Assembly (NCBI GenBank): GCA_015680685.1
Contig: MNCI01008727.1
Span: 194,452 to 258,451 of the forward strand
DNA length: 64,000 nucleotides
Direction of reading: 5' to 3'
DNA from: Gnetum montanum
Lineage: Eukaryota > Streptophyta > Gnetopsida > Gnetales > Gnetaceae
How positions within the stretch are numbered: the first letter of the stretch is position 1; each line of letters starts with the position of its first letter. Position numbers and translations under genes: made by a program. The notes beneath the pieces are model-generated. The model ran no database searches, was not told the DNA's origin, and saw nothing but the letters and a program-made list of their open reading frames with translations. Shown in pieces: positions 1 through 10,390 of this stretch.

Positions 1-734
1 CCAGTATCAATCATTCCACACTTGTCAGTATCAATCATTCTTACATTCCACACTTGTAGTACATGTCTACAATAGAATTCTACATAAAAACCTCTGAATC
101 AAAGCCTTTTCTAATTACCTATGCATGTGCCTTTACACCCTATTTTAACATAGCCAGATTAGAGTAAGCATCAAGGGCATTTGAAACAGTGACAACCTAA
201 ATATCACTTGAAATCGTGTCCCTAAACATCCCATTGGAATTCTCTAGAATAGCTTGATAGCCTTAGCTATCCACCCATTCTGGGCCAAACATGTTAGCAT
301 GGCATTCTATGTGGAAAGATTGGGATCAGAAATCTCTTGAAAAAGCCTCAAAGAATCTTCCACAAACCCATTTTAGGCAAGTTCGTTAATCCTAATATTA
401 TAAACCACAATATATTCTACAAATAGAGCTATTTTTACTAAGTAATTAAAACTATTTTTTCAATAAATAATTCATTTTAATGTATGTGATTTTCTATCTA
501 TCCATATATGTTTCATTTTATCTATTTCTTTATCATATTTTTTTGTTAGTTTATTTTATAATTTTTCGTAATCTTCTTGATGAATAATATTCTGAATTTT
601 TATAACATGCCTATAGGATCCATGTCATCTGAAGAATATTTGCTTTCTAAAGAGTAAGGGCATGGAGAAAAATTAGAATATCAATTTTTGAAAAAAGATT
701 TTCAAAAAAGTTATGGGCTATAGTGAATGTTAAA
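1..734. other. AT-rich intergenic, no gene seen
   Basis: No open frame or recognisable motif was found. The stretch carries a short near-repeat of 'cagtatcaatcatt' at its very start (about 2-40). The part from about 600 may already belong to the 5' side of the hAT relic that follows, but no terminal inverted repeat was recognised. Confidence 0.5.
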
Positions 735-2345
735 GGGAAATATTTTGGAGGTAAGTATAGTAGCTCAGGAAGCAAATCATGGATTTGTTCTTATTACAAC
801 ATAAATAGAATTAATTTTGTTACATGTGTTAGATATCACTTACTTAGACTTGGCAAGAAAAAGTAAATTCTGGTGTGTAAAAGAATACCAAAGTTTGAAA
901 AAGAAGATCTCATTAAGCAATTCAAACATTTTGATGCCATGTCCAGCACTAAGAGTACATATACACATACAAATGTCAGTAATTCAATGCCAAGTACTAA
1001 TTTAGAAAGAATGTTTGATTCTTCAAATAGAAAAAATGTGGATACAACTATAGCAAGACTTTTCTATACATGTGGCATTCCCTTTAACATTGCTAGGTCT
1101 CCTTATTTTAAACAAGCCATACAGATGATAAATTCTACTTCAAAAGGGTATGTGCCACCTTGTTATGAAAAAATTAGAACAACACTTTTAACTAAAGAGA
1201 AAGCTTGAGTTGTGGCAACTTTAAGAGGCATAAAGGAAAGTTGGTCTATTATAGGTGTTTCTATTTTATCAGATGGGTGGACAAATATTATCAACAAACC
1301 ACTTATTAATATTTTTGCATTATCTCCAAAAAGTGTTATTTTTATTAAGTTATATGACACTTCAAAAAATGTTAAAAATGCTGCTTATCTAATGGGATTA
1401 TTTTGTAAGGCTATAAATACAATAGGAAAATATAATATTATGCAAATTATCATAGATAGTGCTTCAAATATTGTGTTGGTAGGAGAGATGATAAAGGATG
1501 AACATTCAAATATTTTTTGGACTCCTTATGCAACACATTGCTTGAATCTATCATTAAAAAGATATTTATGCTAGTGTTCATTGGATATCTGAAGTTGTAG
1601 CAACTGGTAAAAAAATTCAGCAATTTATCATTAATCATTCATTGTCACAAACCATATATAGAAAGTACTCCTCTTTATAGTTACTAAAATATGCATAAAC
1701 TAAGTTTGCCTCATAATTTATTATGGTTGAAAGTTTTTTAAAGTGAAACAATCTCTTACAGAAATGGTAATTTCAGTAGAGTGGAAAAGGTGGAAAATTT
1801 CATAAGTGTTAATTCAAGTTTATGTGAAGAAAATTTTTGATCTTATTTGTTGATGCTGTTTTAAAATTTTTTTATCCCATCTATAAGATTTTGAGACTTT
1901 GTGATAATAATTCCCCATCCATGGGAGAAATTTTTGAAAAAATGGATCAAATGAGAGAATCATTGTTTCAGATTTTACAAAATGATTCATTTTTTTATTA
2001 GCATACAAAGGTTTTAGTATGAAAATGTAGTAAAAGAAGATGAAGGATGCTTCATTCTCCTCTTTATTTTATTGAGTTTCTTCTTAATCCAAAATGGTTT
2101 CATAAAAGGTCATGGATAGATAAGGAAGTTAACAAAGGTTGGAAAACTTATATTGATTGATGTTTTTTAAATAGAGAAGATCATGCAAAGATAAAGAAAG
2201 AATATAGCATTTATATCAAATCATAGAGAGATTTTGCACATCTTAATTATGCATATGATCGTGAAACATTATATGCTTTAACATTTTGAAATCAGTATGG
2301 AACTTAAACTTCATTACTAAAGGAGGTATCAATTTGTGTTTTATT
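735..2345 (+). pseudogene. hAT-family transposase relic (BED finger + DUF659)
   Basis: This is a decayed autonomous hAT transposase, the enzyme that cuts and pastes its own element. Translation in three frames gives the domains in order. A BED-type zinc finger remnant (about 768-900) reads WICSYY then RYHLLRLGK and VCKRIPK; the second zinc cysteine is now Tyr. The run ARLFYTCGIPFN..ARSPYFKQ leads into a DUF659 domain with SDGWT and FWTPYATHCLNLSLK (873-1574). The part C-terminal to that reads WISEVVATGKKIQQF, MVESF and VISVEWKRW, then LNPKWFHKRSW (to about 2130). A single in-frame TGA at 1206-1208 splits the DUF659 part, and more stops and frameshifts follow. Similarity ends at LLKEVSICVLFQ, where the dimerisation (hATC) domain should begin. 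The next bases, gtaagttt, look like a splice donor, so a last exon may be lost. Non-functional as it stands. Confidence 0.85.
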
Positions 2346-2699
2346 TCAAGTAAGTTTTCTTTTTTAAATTTTACTTGAAAAATATTTTTATATATTTTTC
2401 TGTGAACTAAATATTTAATAACATTGTTTCAAAATCTTTCCTTTCTTCATGTTTGTTGCCTTTCTTTCTACATATTAATGAACCTCCTTGATGTTGTAAT
2501 GATTTAAGGATATAGTAAAATTCATTATTTACTTAATATATAGGCTAATAATTAAATAACTTATTATTTGAGTTAAAGTTCTAAACAACAATTTCAACAA
2601 CTTGAAAATCATTTCAAAAATATTTTCTTTTCTATGTTCCTTTTAATGTAGGCTTTTATTAATAGGTGTTGATGTTATTTTCTATGTTGTAAAATATTT
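2346..2699. other. AT-rich, no gene seen
   Basis: No coding signal was seen. The stretch lies between the truncated hAT reading frame and the alignable part of the unclassified repeat, and could be the 5' body of that repeat. Its sequence is too AT-rich to align by eye with the copies near 28000 and 37900. Confidence 0.4.
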
Positions 2700-3010
2700 T
2701 CTATTCGATTTTTTAAATAAATTCTTTTACAACTTCTATTTAAGTTTATTGTTGGTTAATTGTTTTTAGATACCAATAAATAAAAATATTGTAAATTTTT
2801 ATATATAAAAATCATTGTATTGTATTGCATTTTAAATTGTTGTTCTAGGAACAAAGAAATATACATATAATTTTACTAAAATATAAAAATCGTTAAAAGT
2901 TACTAGTTGGTTCTATGTTTAAAGCTCATTTCTTTTTCATAACCTAATTTTTTGCCATTTTCGTTGCATTGTTGTTGCCATCATGTTGCCCCATTTTTTT
3001 GGTGACTACG
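2700..3010 (+). mobile_element. Unclassified dispersed element, 3' part, copy 1
   Basis: This sequence aligns by eye with 38030-38335 (same strand) and with 27515-27830 (opposite strand). Shared landmarks are agataccaataaataaaaa, gtattgcattttaaattgtt and, near the 3' end, a string of gttgcc/gttgcat motifs. The 3' limit is near 3010 (…actacgg). From there the sequence becomes the intron before CRK exon 5, as shown by its match to 39960-40009. No coding sequence, terminal inverted repeat or poly(A) was recognised, so the class is unknown. Upstream CRK exons are absent here, which suggests that the insertion, or a later deletion, removed the front of this CRK copy. Confidence 0.6.
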
Positions 3011-3066
3011 GATTGTATTACATCATTCAATTGATTTCAAATTTAAGAATTTTTCTATTTCATCAA

Positions 3067-3587
3067 TGGATATATGGCTCTAGAGTATGCAATTCAAGGT
3101 CAACTATCAAGCAAATCAAATGTATACAGCTTTGGTGTTCTTATTGTAGAAATTGAAACCTGAAAAAGACATAGTGAATTTCTACTAACATGATTGTTTC
3201 AAGCCTTTTAGGATGGATAGGTCATTTAACTCATGGTTATTTCTTTCATTCATTTGTTGTCAAAGTGATAAAAATGTAAAGGAAACATATCAATGATGGT
3301 TGAGGAGGTTGTAAAGGCAACAAACAGGTCATAAGGTGCATTGATGTTGCATTTTTATGTACACAAATTGATCCATTTTGAGACCTCCAATGTCAGCCGT
3401 CCTCATGCTTTCAAGTTCCTTAGTCACTCTGCCAATTCCAAAAAAGCCTGAAATTTTTATTTTCAATCATAATGTTGAAAGAACTCAAAGGTCTATACAA
3501 AAAAAATTAACTTCAACAAATCCAAGTCCAATTATTCAACATTTCACAAATGCAACTGTTTTGATCTCTGACATTGAGCCCAGGTAA
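3067..3587 (+). pseudogene. CRK kinase relic, exons 5 and 6 only
   Basis: This is the 3' end of a cysteine-rich receptor-like kinase, copied from the same ancestor as the gene at 24286-27073. Exon 5 (3067-3216) reads [17 protein letters not shown] then [11 protein letters not shown]. The kinase APE motif has become ALE, a TGA follows at about 3163, and the intron acceptor AG before it is now AA. Exon 6 (about 3277-3587) keeps MVEEVVKAT, a shifted stretch for the last kinase helix, and an open tail ending in SDIEPR followed by TAA. Exons 1-4, including the ATP-binding and catalytic loops, are missing. It cannot make a kinase. Confidence 0.85.
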
Positions 3588-3790
3588 TTGTACCCGCATA
3601 AACGGCAGGCTTTGATGTTTGTGCATTTTTTATTTTCAATCATAATGTTGAAAGAACTCAAAGGTCTATACAAAAAAAATTAACTTCAACAAATGCAAGT
3701 CCAATTATTCAACATTTCACAAATGCAACTGTTTTGATTTCTGACATTGAGCCCAGGTAAACTGCAGGCTTTGATGTTTGTTATATATGT
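3454..3790 (+). repeat. 173-bp tandem duplication of CRK 3' end
   Basis: The last about 130 bases of CRK exon 6 and the start of the 3' UTR occur twice, offset by 173 bp (first copy from 3454, second from 3627). The copies differ by a few substitutions. The second lacks about 14 bases just after the stop codon. The single-copy equivalent lies at about 26940-27120. Confidence 0.85.
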
Positions 3791-4851
3791 GATACTTAAG
3801 AACCGAAGAAAGTATAAAATATCCGCACTGATAATGTTTAAGATCTCTAAGTTCTCAAATGAATTGTGAATTTTAGCGCAGAGAATTACCGCATTTATTG
3901 TCTATTTGTTACTGAACAGAAATAACATTTCGCTTCACTTTATCTCTGTAACCTTTCGGCAAAATTTCTGCTCATATTACATGGCAACCGATATTGCTCA
4001 CAAGTGTAACGGTTACAAGCCTCCATATAACATAAATGCACTTGAACATTTAAGTCCCGTAGAAATTAAGAAAAGATTACATATTATTAATCCAACACTT
4101 GAATAATTGAAGCATTAGTAAATCAACATGAGAGTAAAGGAGCACCAACACATAATATAGATATTTATGTAAACTTGATTAGGGGTTAAAGAAGGCTGAA
4201 AACTTCTCCAATCACCTGAAGGGCTGCAAGGTTTTTGACGGTGGTTGTGATTTGGAAAGTTAAAGAAAATGTCATAAATGTTCTAGGTCTGCATTAATAC
4301 CCCTTTGAATACAACTGTGAATTGTGAAACTACAAAAGGTTTCATTTTTAAATAAAACTGATATAATATGCCATTTTACTATAAATATTTATGGTGTGTT
4401 TTTAATTGATGTTAATAAAAGGTATAGAGTAATCACTTGCCTCCTCCTGAAAAGATCATGACAATCATTCTTAAGTAAACATAATAAAATACTTATTGCT
4501 TCTATCTTAGCAAAGAAATTTTTCTGAAAAACATGTTCTTGGATAAATTGTTTTTAGCTTTTAAACATACAAGAATTTCTAAAGTGGGTTAAAAATGACA
4601 TTTTTTATTAGGAACATAATATCAAAAAATTGAAAATAGATTTATTGTTGTAAAGCTTAGGTATCTAATGACATAGGAACCTACAGGTCAATTAATATAA
4701 AATTGTTTTCATGTAATACTTCAATAGTGTGTATAATGTAAAAAAAAAAGTCCTTCAAATGATTATTAACATTTTCCTATGATTTTGAAGAAATGTAACA
4801 ATCTTAAATATAATGAGGTATTTACACTCAAAGTTGTTATCAAAGCATAAT
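3591..4851 (+). repeat. CRK 3'-flank segmental duplication, copy 1
   Basis: This non-coding stretch matches the DNA downstream of the CRK at 24286. Examples are gatatttatgtaaacttgatt at about 4160 (about 28705 in the other copy) and atcaaagcataatctacatg at 4839-4858 (29431-29450). Copy 2 holds about 1.15 kb of extra DNA (27515-28660) that is absent here at about 4100. Copy 1 is split by the LINE at 4861 and resumes at 10159. No gene was seen; a 66-codon open stretch around 3906-4106 has no match in copy 2 and is taken as chance. Confidence 0.8.
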
Positions 4852-4863
4852 CTACATGTCTTT
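4852..4863 (+). repeat. Target-site duplication, left copy
   Basis: CTACATGTCTTT at the 3' (poly-A) side of the minus-strand LINE is repeated exactly at 10147-10158 on its 5' side. The uninterrupted paralogous site at 29443-29455 carries a single ctacatgtcc. A 12-bp direct repeat of this kind is the normal footprint of LINE target-primed integration. The final TTT overlaps the poly-T run. Confidence 0.9.
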
Positions 4864-5559
4864 TTTTTTTCAGAAAAGGTCAAGTGTATTAATTCCAAAA
4901 AAAAAAACGCTGCTATACATCTGTACAGCGCAGGCCAGAGCTGCTGGCCCCATGCCACCCAATGGTAGCGCCCGGAACAATCCCCAGCCTCGCCCAGCCA
5001 CGGAAACCCCACGGTGACTGACCTTCCCTGCACAGACCGTTATCTGGTGGACTACCGCCAATCATGAATTACAAATGATTACAAGGTTACCTCTTCATTG
5101 AGGTGTCCTCCCCTCCCTACTGGCTATCTGCCGAGAGAACTGTGTTCGAACTATTGATTGGTGTTGACCAGCTGCGTGCTATGACCCGGTTGCCCTGGCC
5201 TAGCCTCTAGGCGACGTTGATTTTTGTCTGATGCCCGTCCTGTGGTTGTGGAGGACACCTTCAATCCAGACTAGTGTCTGGATGGGCGACTAGTTAGGGG
5301 ATGTGGGTTGTTGCCCTCTCGGGTTGCCAAAGGTATGATCTTTATTTGTTGGTGAGTCCTCCTCCAGGGTTGGTCTCGAAGGGTCCCGGTCTTGGAAGGT
5401 ACTTGCTGTCATATTAACCTCCTCATCAGACTCCTGCCTCTTTCGCTAGTGCTATTGCCCCATGTTCGAAACCCAGTGCCTAGAATCTAGGAGTCGTTGG
5501 AGGCCAGTCGTAGGGGGCTTGAGGTGGGCATGAGGGTTCATAGCAGCGTTGATTTCCTG
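4864..5559 (-). other. LINE poly(A) end and 3' region
   Basis: The poly(A) tail, then about 690 bases of GC-rich sequence with no long open frame, lie between the end of the zf-RVT coding part and the target duplication. A second short A run (as T on the + strand the other way, about 4898-4908) lies just inside. This is taken as the LINE 3' UTR and perhaps the last codons of ORF2. Confidence 0.7.
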
Positions 5560-7912
5560 CTAGAGTTTACGGGTTTTTCCAGCTAGCATGGCCGTGGGAG
5601 GGAGGGCCCCCCCTTTAAAGATACATTCATTCCTGGCCTTCCACAGAATCCAGAGTGCAACCAGCATCGGTGAGTTACCGGAGAAATCTGGGGACAGGAG
5701 GCCAGTCGTACGCCAGAACTGCCTGGTCACGTGGCACTCCTGCACGAAGTGCCGTAACTTTTCTATGTGTTGGTTACACAGGGGGCAATAGGAAGTGATT
5801 GTCAGGCCACGCGTCTGCAGCAAGGCCCGCACGGGGAAGGCCTGATGAATGATCAGCCATCCAAAGGTTTTGATTTTCTCGAGGAGGATGCCCTTCCAGA
5901 GCAGCATCCAGCGTGGGTCTGTCGTGAATTGTTTCTGAAGGAGCTACCTAGGATGCAGGGAGATCTCATCCATGGTGTCCAGAGACCTGACATGCGCACA
6001 CAGCTACCTCCAAATGTGAGAATCGGCTCTGGACGCTGTCCAGGGGTGATATTTCTGCCGCAGGATTTTCTCCCAGAGGGAGGGGTCCTCGTGTGACGCA
6101 AAAATGCACCGAAGAAGCCGCTGACGTCATAAGGCAGTTTCAACAGCAAAGGGGAGGATTCCCACCCCCCTGCGCCCGCGTTGCGAGGACGTGCTATTTT
6201 GGCCCACGCTACTAGGTGCATCTCTTTCCCCCTACCGCCGGACCACACGAAATCACGGATAATTGCATCGATTTTGGTGGCGACTCCAGCAGGCAGAGAG
6301 GCCATAGATGCAGCAAACCTTGCCATGGACCCAAGCACCGTAGAGGCTAGCACGATTTTCCTTTGTGAGACAGGAAGCTATTCGTCCAGAGAGTTGTGCA
6401 TTTTTGAATTCGCATAATGAGGGCCTGCCAAGATTGTAATCAGTGCCAGTTGTGGATGGGGATTCCCAGATATTTATCGTCTACCTCTCCTACCAGGATC
6501 CCCAGGATTTGGATGATTTTGCTGCGAACCGCCGGGTGGGTGTGCGTGAAAATTAGCGCTGATTTCCTGTTGTTGGGTGCCAGCCCCACTTCCTGCTAGA
6601 ACCAATGTAGCGTCCTTGTTAATGCTTAGGCCTGCGGCACCGCGGCCCTGGTGAAGATCATGGTGTCGTCCGCGTAATGGGCAGTGAGGCAGGGGATGCC
6701 GTGCATATTGAGCCCCTGGACCCCTTCTTCTACACAGTAAATTTGCAGGAGGTCCATCATCATCAGAAACAACAGCGGAGAGAGAGGGTCACCTTGACGG
6801 AGCCCCCGTCCGGTCCTGTGAAAACCCCACAGACGGCCATCGATGTCCAGCAAGAAACATCCTCCGCGTTGGATCTACAGGCAGAGCTCCATGAAGGCCT
6901 TGTCGAAGCCTTTCGCTTGCATTACCGTCCTCAGAGTAGCCCAACTCACGGAGTCGTAGGCCTTGGTTATGTCAAGTTTGATGCATAGGCCTGGGAGTTT
7001 TGCGATCCGAAGGGAGTGCTAGATTTCCTGCAATAGCAGGACTTGGTCTTGGAGATGGCGGCCTTTAATAAAAGCAGCCTAATTTTTACCCACCAGGCAA
7101 GGCATGAGGGGCTGCAGCCTAGCCACAAGCATGCAAGAGAACAAACGCATCAGCAAATTACCGACTCCGATGGGACAAAAATCCCCTGGGGATGTGGGCG
7201 AATCCTTTTTTGGTAGCAGGACCATGTGGGAGCAGTTGATTTCTTTATGCACTTTTCGCCACGCAAGCATGCAGTTAATAGCTTCGAGCAGGTTCACCCC
7301 CAGCACGACCTCGAATTCACGAAAGAATTCAATGGGCCACATGTCTGGCCCCAGGGCCTTGTCTGCCTGCATATTCTGTAGAGCGTTTCGGAGCTCCTGG
7401 CACGTGAATGGTTGCAGAAGATGTGAATTATTTGTTGGATTTAGAATTCTTTGCATGGACACTAAGATCGGGACTGTGGGCTGCCACTTCTAGACCTGCT
7501 GCCAGTACTGCAGCAGATTGTCTGCGCCAGAGTTTGGGTGTGTTGGGTCACCCTGCAGGAAGCGTAGCAGCGGGCATTGGCGTGTTCCATGGTGTGCCTT
7601 CGCCGCTGCAAAAAAGAACTTCGTATGCCGATCCCCTGCCCTCAGCCACTGCACCCGTGCCCGTTAGCGCCAATATTCGTCTTCTTCTTGGTGCAGTAGT
7701 TGGAGCTCCGCCTAGAGGGTGAGCTCCTTGCGGGTATGGTCAGCCCCTTGGTCCTGTTGTTGCTGAATTGCTTGTAGCTTGGCCTGGATCTAGGTTCGGT
7801 ACCCTTTGAAACCGTATTTTTCTGCCAATCCGAGATTTTTGATTTGATTTTTGAGGGTCTTTAACTCGTGTTTTAGAAAATCGCGTGGGTCCTCTAAGTT
7901 TGGGTAGTCTTG
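5560..7912 (-). pseudogene. LINE ORF2 reverse transcriptase and zf-RVT, stop-ridden
   Basis: This is the central and C-terminal part of ORF2, which copies LINE RNA into DNA at the nicked target. Reading leftwards, a linker runs from 7912 to about 7470. RT follows with the run DKALGPDMWPIEFFREF (about 7350), NQ-type box where Q is now TAG (GKN*AAFIKG, about 7080), LDITKAYDSVSW (about 6960), RQGDPLSPLLF (about 6790) and the catalytic HYADDTMIF (about 6675). A C-terminal part follows with DFVWSGG (about 6250). The zf-RVT finger (5560-5907) reads FGWLIIHQAFPVRALLQTRG then C-P-L-C and FVQEC. The key RT residues are present, but in-frame stops (mostly TAG) and two frame changes near 6110-6450 and 5860 break the frame. 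It is continuous with the endonuclease frame upstream across a TAG at about 7914. Confidence 0.9.
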
Positions 7913-8671
7913 CTAGATGTTCTGAACCAATTTACCCAGCCACGGCTTGCATAGCCAGGTGCGCTCAAATCGGAATGGGCGAGGGCTCTGATGCACATCA
8001 CCCGTCATCTGGCAGATGATGGGCCGATGGTTGGAAGCCATTCGAGCCATGCCGTACGCCTGGATATCCCAATCGGTCATTAGCGCGTTGCTGCCCCACA
8101 CCCGGTCAATCTGGGACTGAACCCGTGCTGTGCCTTGTCTGCGATTACTCCAAGTATACTTGCAGCCTACGATTTCAATGTCGGAGAGATACTGACGCTG
8201 TAACAGAGCATGAAATTCGAGCACCCCCGGGGGTTCCGCCATGCTGTCACTAGTCTTCTCCCAGCTGTAGAGTCGTTGGTTGAAGTCTCCAATCAATAAC
8301 CAATTGGCATTATGGGGGATTAGCTCTGCCACCCGCGAAATCTCCTCAAGATGGCCTTGCCAATCCTGAGGGCCATACACATTGGTGATCCACACGCTTG
8401 TCCCCGGCAGGTGCACCGTGATGCACCAATCGGAGCTGTCAAGAACATATAAATCCATCTTGGTGAGTATTGCGAGGCCTCCCGCGCGTCCCCTGCTGGC
8501 CACCAGGTGGTTGTGCCACCCCGGCCATTGTAAAATCTGGGCTTCCATCTGCTGGAGCTTTGTTTCTTGTAAACAGACAATATCGCATCTCTCATCGTGT
8601 ACCAAACTTTGGAGGGTATGGCACTTGTATGGGGTACCCTGGCCCCTGCAGTTCCATGAGAGGACCTTCAT
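7913..8671 (-). CDS. LINE ORF2 N-terminal endonuclease (APE-type)
   Basis: An open stretch of 252 codons starts at ATG (8671) with MKVLSWNCRGQG, the usual first residues of plant L1 ORF2. It is an exonuclease-endonuclease-phosphatase fold that nicks genomic DNA to prime reverse transcription. Visible catalytic blocks are the Asn of SWNCRG (residue 7), the Glu of CLQETKL (about 36), VYGPQ (about 98), the Asp and Asn of LIGDFNQ (about 124-129), SQIDRVW (about 187-192) and the His of SNHRPI (about 214). It ends at a TAG within the linker to RT, so it is the 5' portion of a longer ORF2 and not a separate gene. All the catalytic residues I would expect are present. Confidence 0.88.
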   Translation of the reverse strand: MKVLSWNCRGQGTPYKCHTLQSLVHDERCDIVCLQETKLQQMEAQILQWPGWHNHLVASRGRAGGLAILTKMDLYVLDSSDWCITVHLPGTSVWITNVYGPQDWQGHLEEISRVAELIPHNANWLLIGDFNQRLYSWEKTSDSMAEPPGVLEFHALLQRQYLSDIEIVGCKYTWSNRRQGTARVQSQIDRVWGSNALMTDWDIQAYGMARMASNHRPIICQMTGDVHQSPRPFRFERTWLCKPWLGKLVQNI

Positions 8672-9134
8672 GGAGACTGGTGTTGGTGGTAAACTTCTTG
8701 GAGTGTGGGTTGCACTCCCAAATCAACGAAGAGCTGCATGGCCTTGTGCCGGCGAGTGTTGTTGTCTGGGCGATCAACCTTGGTCACTGGCAGGGATACC
8801 GTCATCCTCCTTGTGCGAGATAGGCTTGGCCCCTTGGGGTGGGGGGGCTAGGCTACACCGAGCCTCTACTGGTTTGTAGCTAGATTGTGGTTGGTGGTGG
8901 TGACCAATCATCCTGGGCTGGGCCCTCCTCTCCAAACGTGGGGGTGTGTGGCTATCCCTAGTAGCCTTGCTTCGCTTCGATCCTTGCGTGGGTGCTTGCC
9001 TGGCTGGTGTCCCCATGGGCCAGGGGCCCTACACCCATTAGCGCATGAACGTAGGACTTGGTCGTTGCAGTTGGTTGGGCTGTCTGTCCCGTCTTCGGTG
9101 TCCCTTTTTCATGGATGTCCTCCGTTGAATGCCT
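8672..9134 (-). other. LINE ORF1-ORF2 spacer
   Basis: The spacer separates the ORF1 stop from the ORF2 ATG. Open stretches on both strands here have no recognisable motif and are judged incidental in GC-rich DNA. It may include the diverged end of ORF1, because plant ORF1 proteins normally carry a CCHC zinc knuckle that the open ORF1 lacks. Confidence 0.5.
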
Positions 9135-10097
9135 CTATGATCTGCTAGGATTGGGGAGTGGTCGGGCAATAGCTTCAGTCTGACCTTGCATCCCATCAGC
9201 CTTGGGGGGCCGCGCTCTACGAAGGGGGCTATCCCCTGTACGTCTAGGCCCGCCTTCAGATACCAGAGGTTTCTGGTTTGCTCTTTGGCCTTTTTTGCCA
9301 ACTATGTGCCACCCATCCTCTGGGTTGGGTGTGATACAATCATGATGAACCGGGTTGTCCCCTTTCATCGATAGGTTTTCAAACTGTACTTGGATCCTCT
9401 CCTCACCAAGATCTGTGTCCAGCACCAGCTCCTCGACCGGCTCCTTCGGCACGAGAGGCCGCCACTCATAGAATCGCATGAAACCCAGGTATTCCCCTAT
9501 CTCGGTGAAAGGATCAAATTTGATAAATTCACCAAACAGCTTGGGGAGCGATTGTAGAAACTCCGTAGACCAGTATTCAAGGGGGAGGCCGTGCAGGCGT
9601 ACCCAAATCGGTGCTCTCTCAAACAGAGTCAGATCTTGGTGAGCCCCTAGGCACCAGGGTGCCAGGGCAAGACTGCGCACCCCATAGAACCAAGGGCCCC
9701 CCACCAAAACACGTTCCCGGTCCTCCAGGGAGGCGAAGCAAAACAGAAGATGGTCATCTACCAGGCATTGAACTGTCACCGAATCTAATCTCCACGTAGC
9801 TTGGGCCCAGCGTCGGATTAGGTCAACCTGTGGGCATGCCCCTTCGGACACGAATTTGCCCAGCAGGCAGCGCTGCAGTTTGTCCAGGGTGTCCTTGTCT
9901 GGCCATATAACTTTTATTCGCAGCACTGCTCCTTCTCTAGAGCACTCTCCGAAGACTCTAGTTTGCTGCTCCTCCTCCACCGTAACCGCATCTGCCGATC
10001 CTTCCGTTGTGCCATGGGCCGGCCCATTCTTCACCACTCCTTGGGCCATCTCGCTGCCGTCCCGCCTGAGCCCGCTCTTCCATTCTCCATTCTCCAT
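9135..10097 (-). CDS. LINE ORF1 protein, DUF4283 domain
   Basis: An intact 320-codon frame starts at ATG 10097. Plant L1 ORF1 proteins bind the element RNA and form the particle that carries it back to the nucleus. A DUF4283 domain spans about residues 55-200, with the marks FASLEDRERVLVGGPWF, then LTLFERAPIWVRLHGLPLEYW and LPKLFGEFIKFD. The C-terminal third is polar and Arg/Lys/Pro-rich (DGWHIVGKKGQRANQK). The CCHC knuckle usually found after FENLSMK is missing: that position reads GDNPVHHD. The start lies about 50 bases from the 5' end of the element and follows a short repeat of ccattct, which makes the first residues MENGEW. Confidence 0.85.
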   Translation of the reverse strand: MENGEWKSGLRRDGSEMAQGVVKNGPAHGTTEGSADAVTVEEEQQTRVFGECSREGAVLRIKVIWPDKDTLDKLQRCLLGKFVSEGACPQVDLIRRWAQATWRLDSVTVQCLVDDHLLFCFASLEDRERVLVGGPWFYGVRSLALAPWCLGAHQDLTLFERAPIWVRLHGLPLEYWSTEFLQSLPKLFGEFIKFDPFTEIGEYLGFMRFYEWRPLVPKEPVEELVLDTDLGEERIQVQFENLSMKGDNPVHHDCITPNPEDGWHIVGKKGQRANQKPLVSEGGPRRTGDSPLRRARPPKADGMQGQTEAIARPLPNPSRS

Positions 10098-10146
10098 TCT
10101 CCGTCCCCACCCACCATAAAATTGTCCAATGTAGCATAAGAGATTC

Positions 10147-10158
10147 CTACATGTCTTT
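10147..10158 (+). repeat. Target-site duplication, right copy
   Basis: CTACATGTCTTT is an exact repeat of 4852-4863 and marks the 5' end of the minus-strand LINE. The sequence that follows, atttgatgtaaatatcc, is the direct continuation of the host DNA, as shown by 29455-29475. Confidence 0.9.
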
Positions 10159-10390
10159 ATTTGATGTAAATATCCAATTGAATTTTTATAGGATGCATTT
10201 AGACAAAACTAATTTATATGATAGATCCTAGTGTAAAAGTCAGCAATTTACATTAATGTAAGATCAATATCTCATTTTTAAAGTAAACTTTTAGTTTCAT
10301 GCGTTGTAGCATCTTATATATATAATTAAACATGTCAATTGAAAACATTAAGAATATTATTCAATCTAAAATGTCAATTGTATTTCATAA
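10159..10390 (+). repeat. CRK 3'-flank duplication, continuation after LINE
   Basis: This is the continuation of the segment broken at 4863. It aligns with 29455-29650: ggatgcatttaga, then aatttacattaatgtaagatcaatatct, then gaatattattcaatcta. Similarity fades after about 10390. Non-coding. Confidence 0.8.

Larger units (their letters stand above)
4861..10146 (-). mobile_element. Full-length L1-type LINE retrotransposon
   Basis: This non-LTR retrotransposon runs right to left. From 5' to 3' (minus strand) it has a short leader (10098-10146), ORF1 with a DUF4283 domain, a spacer (8672-9134), ORF2 with an endonuclease, a reverse transcriptase and a zf-RVT tail, then an about 690-bp 3' region ending in a poly(A) tail seen as ten T at 4861-4870. 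It is visibly GC-richer than the AT-rich host DNA. Exact 12-bp target duplications flank it, so it is full length or nearly so. ORF1 and the endonuclease are open; the rest of ORF2 has about a dozen stops and frameshifts, so it is not autonomous as written. It landed in the duplicated flank of a CRK gene, whose empty counterpart is at about 29450. Confidence 0.93.

Noticed and set aside
8382-8879. Long plus-strand open frames within the LINE (also 5767-6096, 6677-6988, 7104-7722, 9856-10119)
   Set aside because: They lie opposite the LINE coding frames in GC-rich DNA and show no domain; they are antisense shadows.
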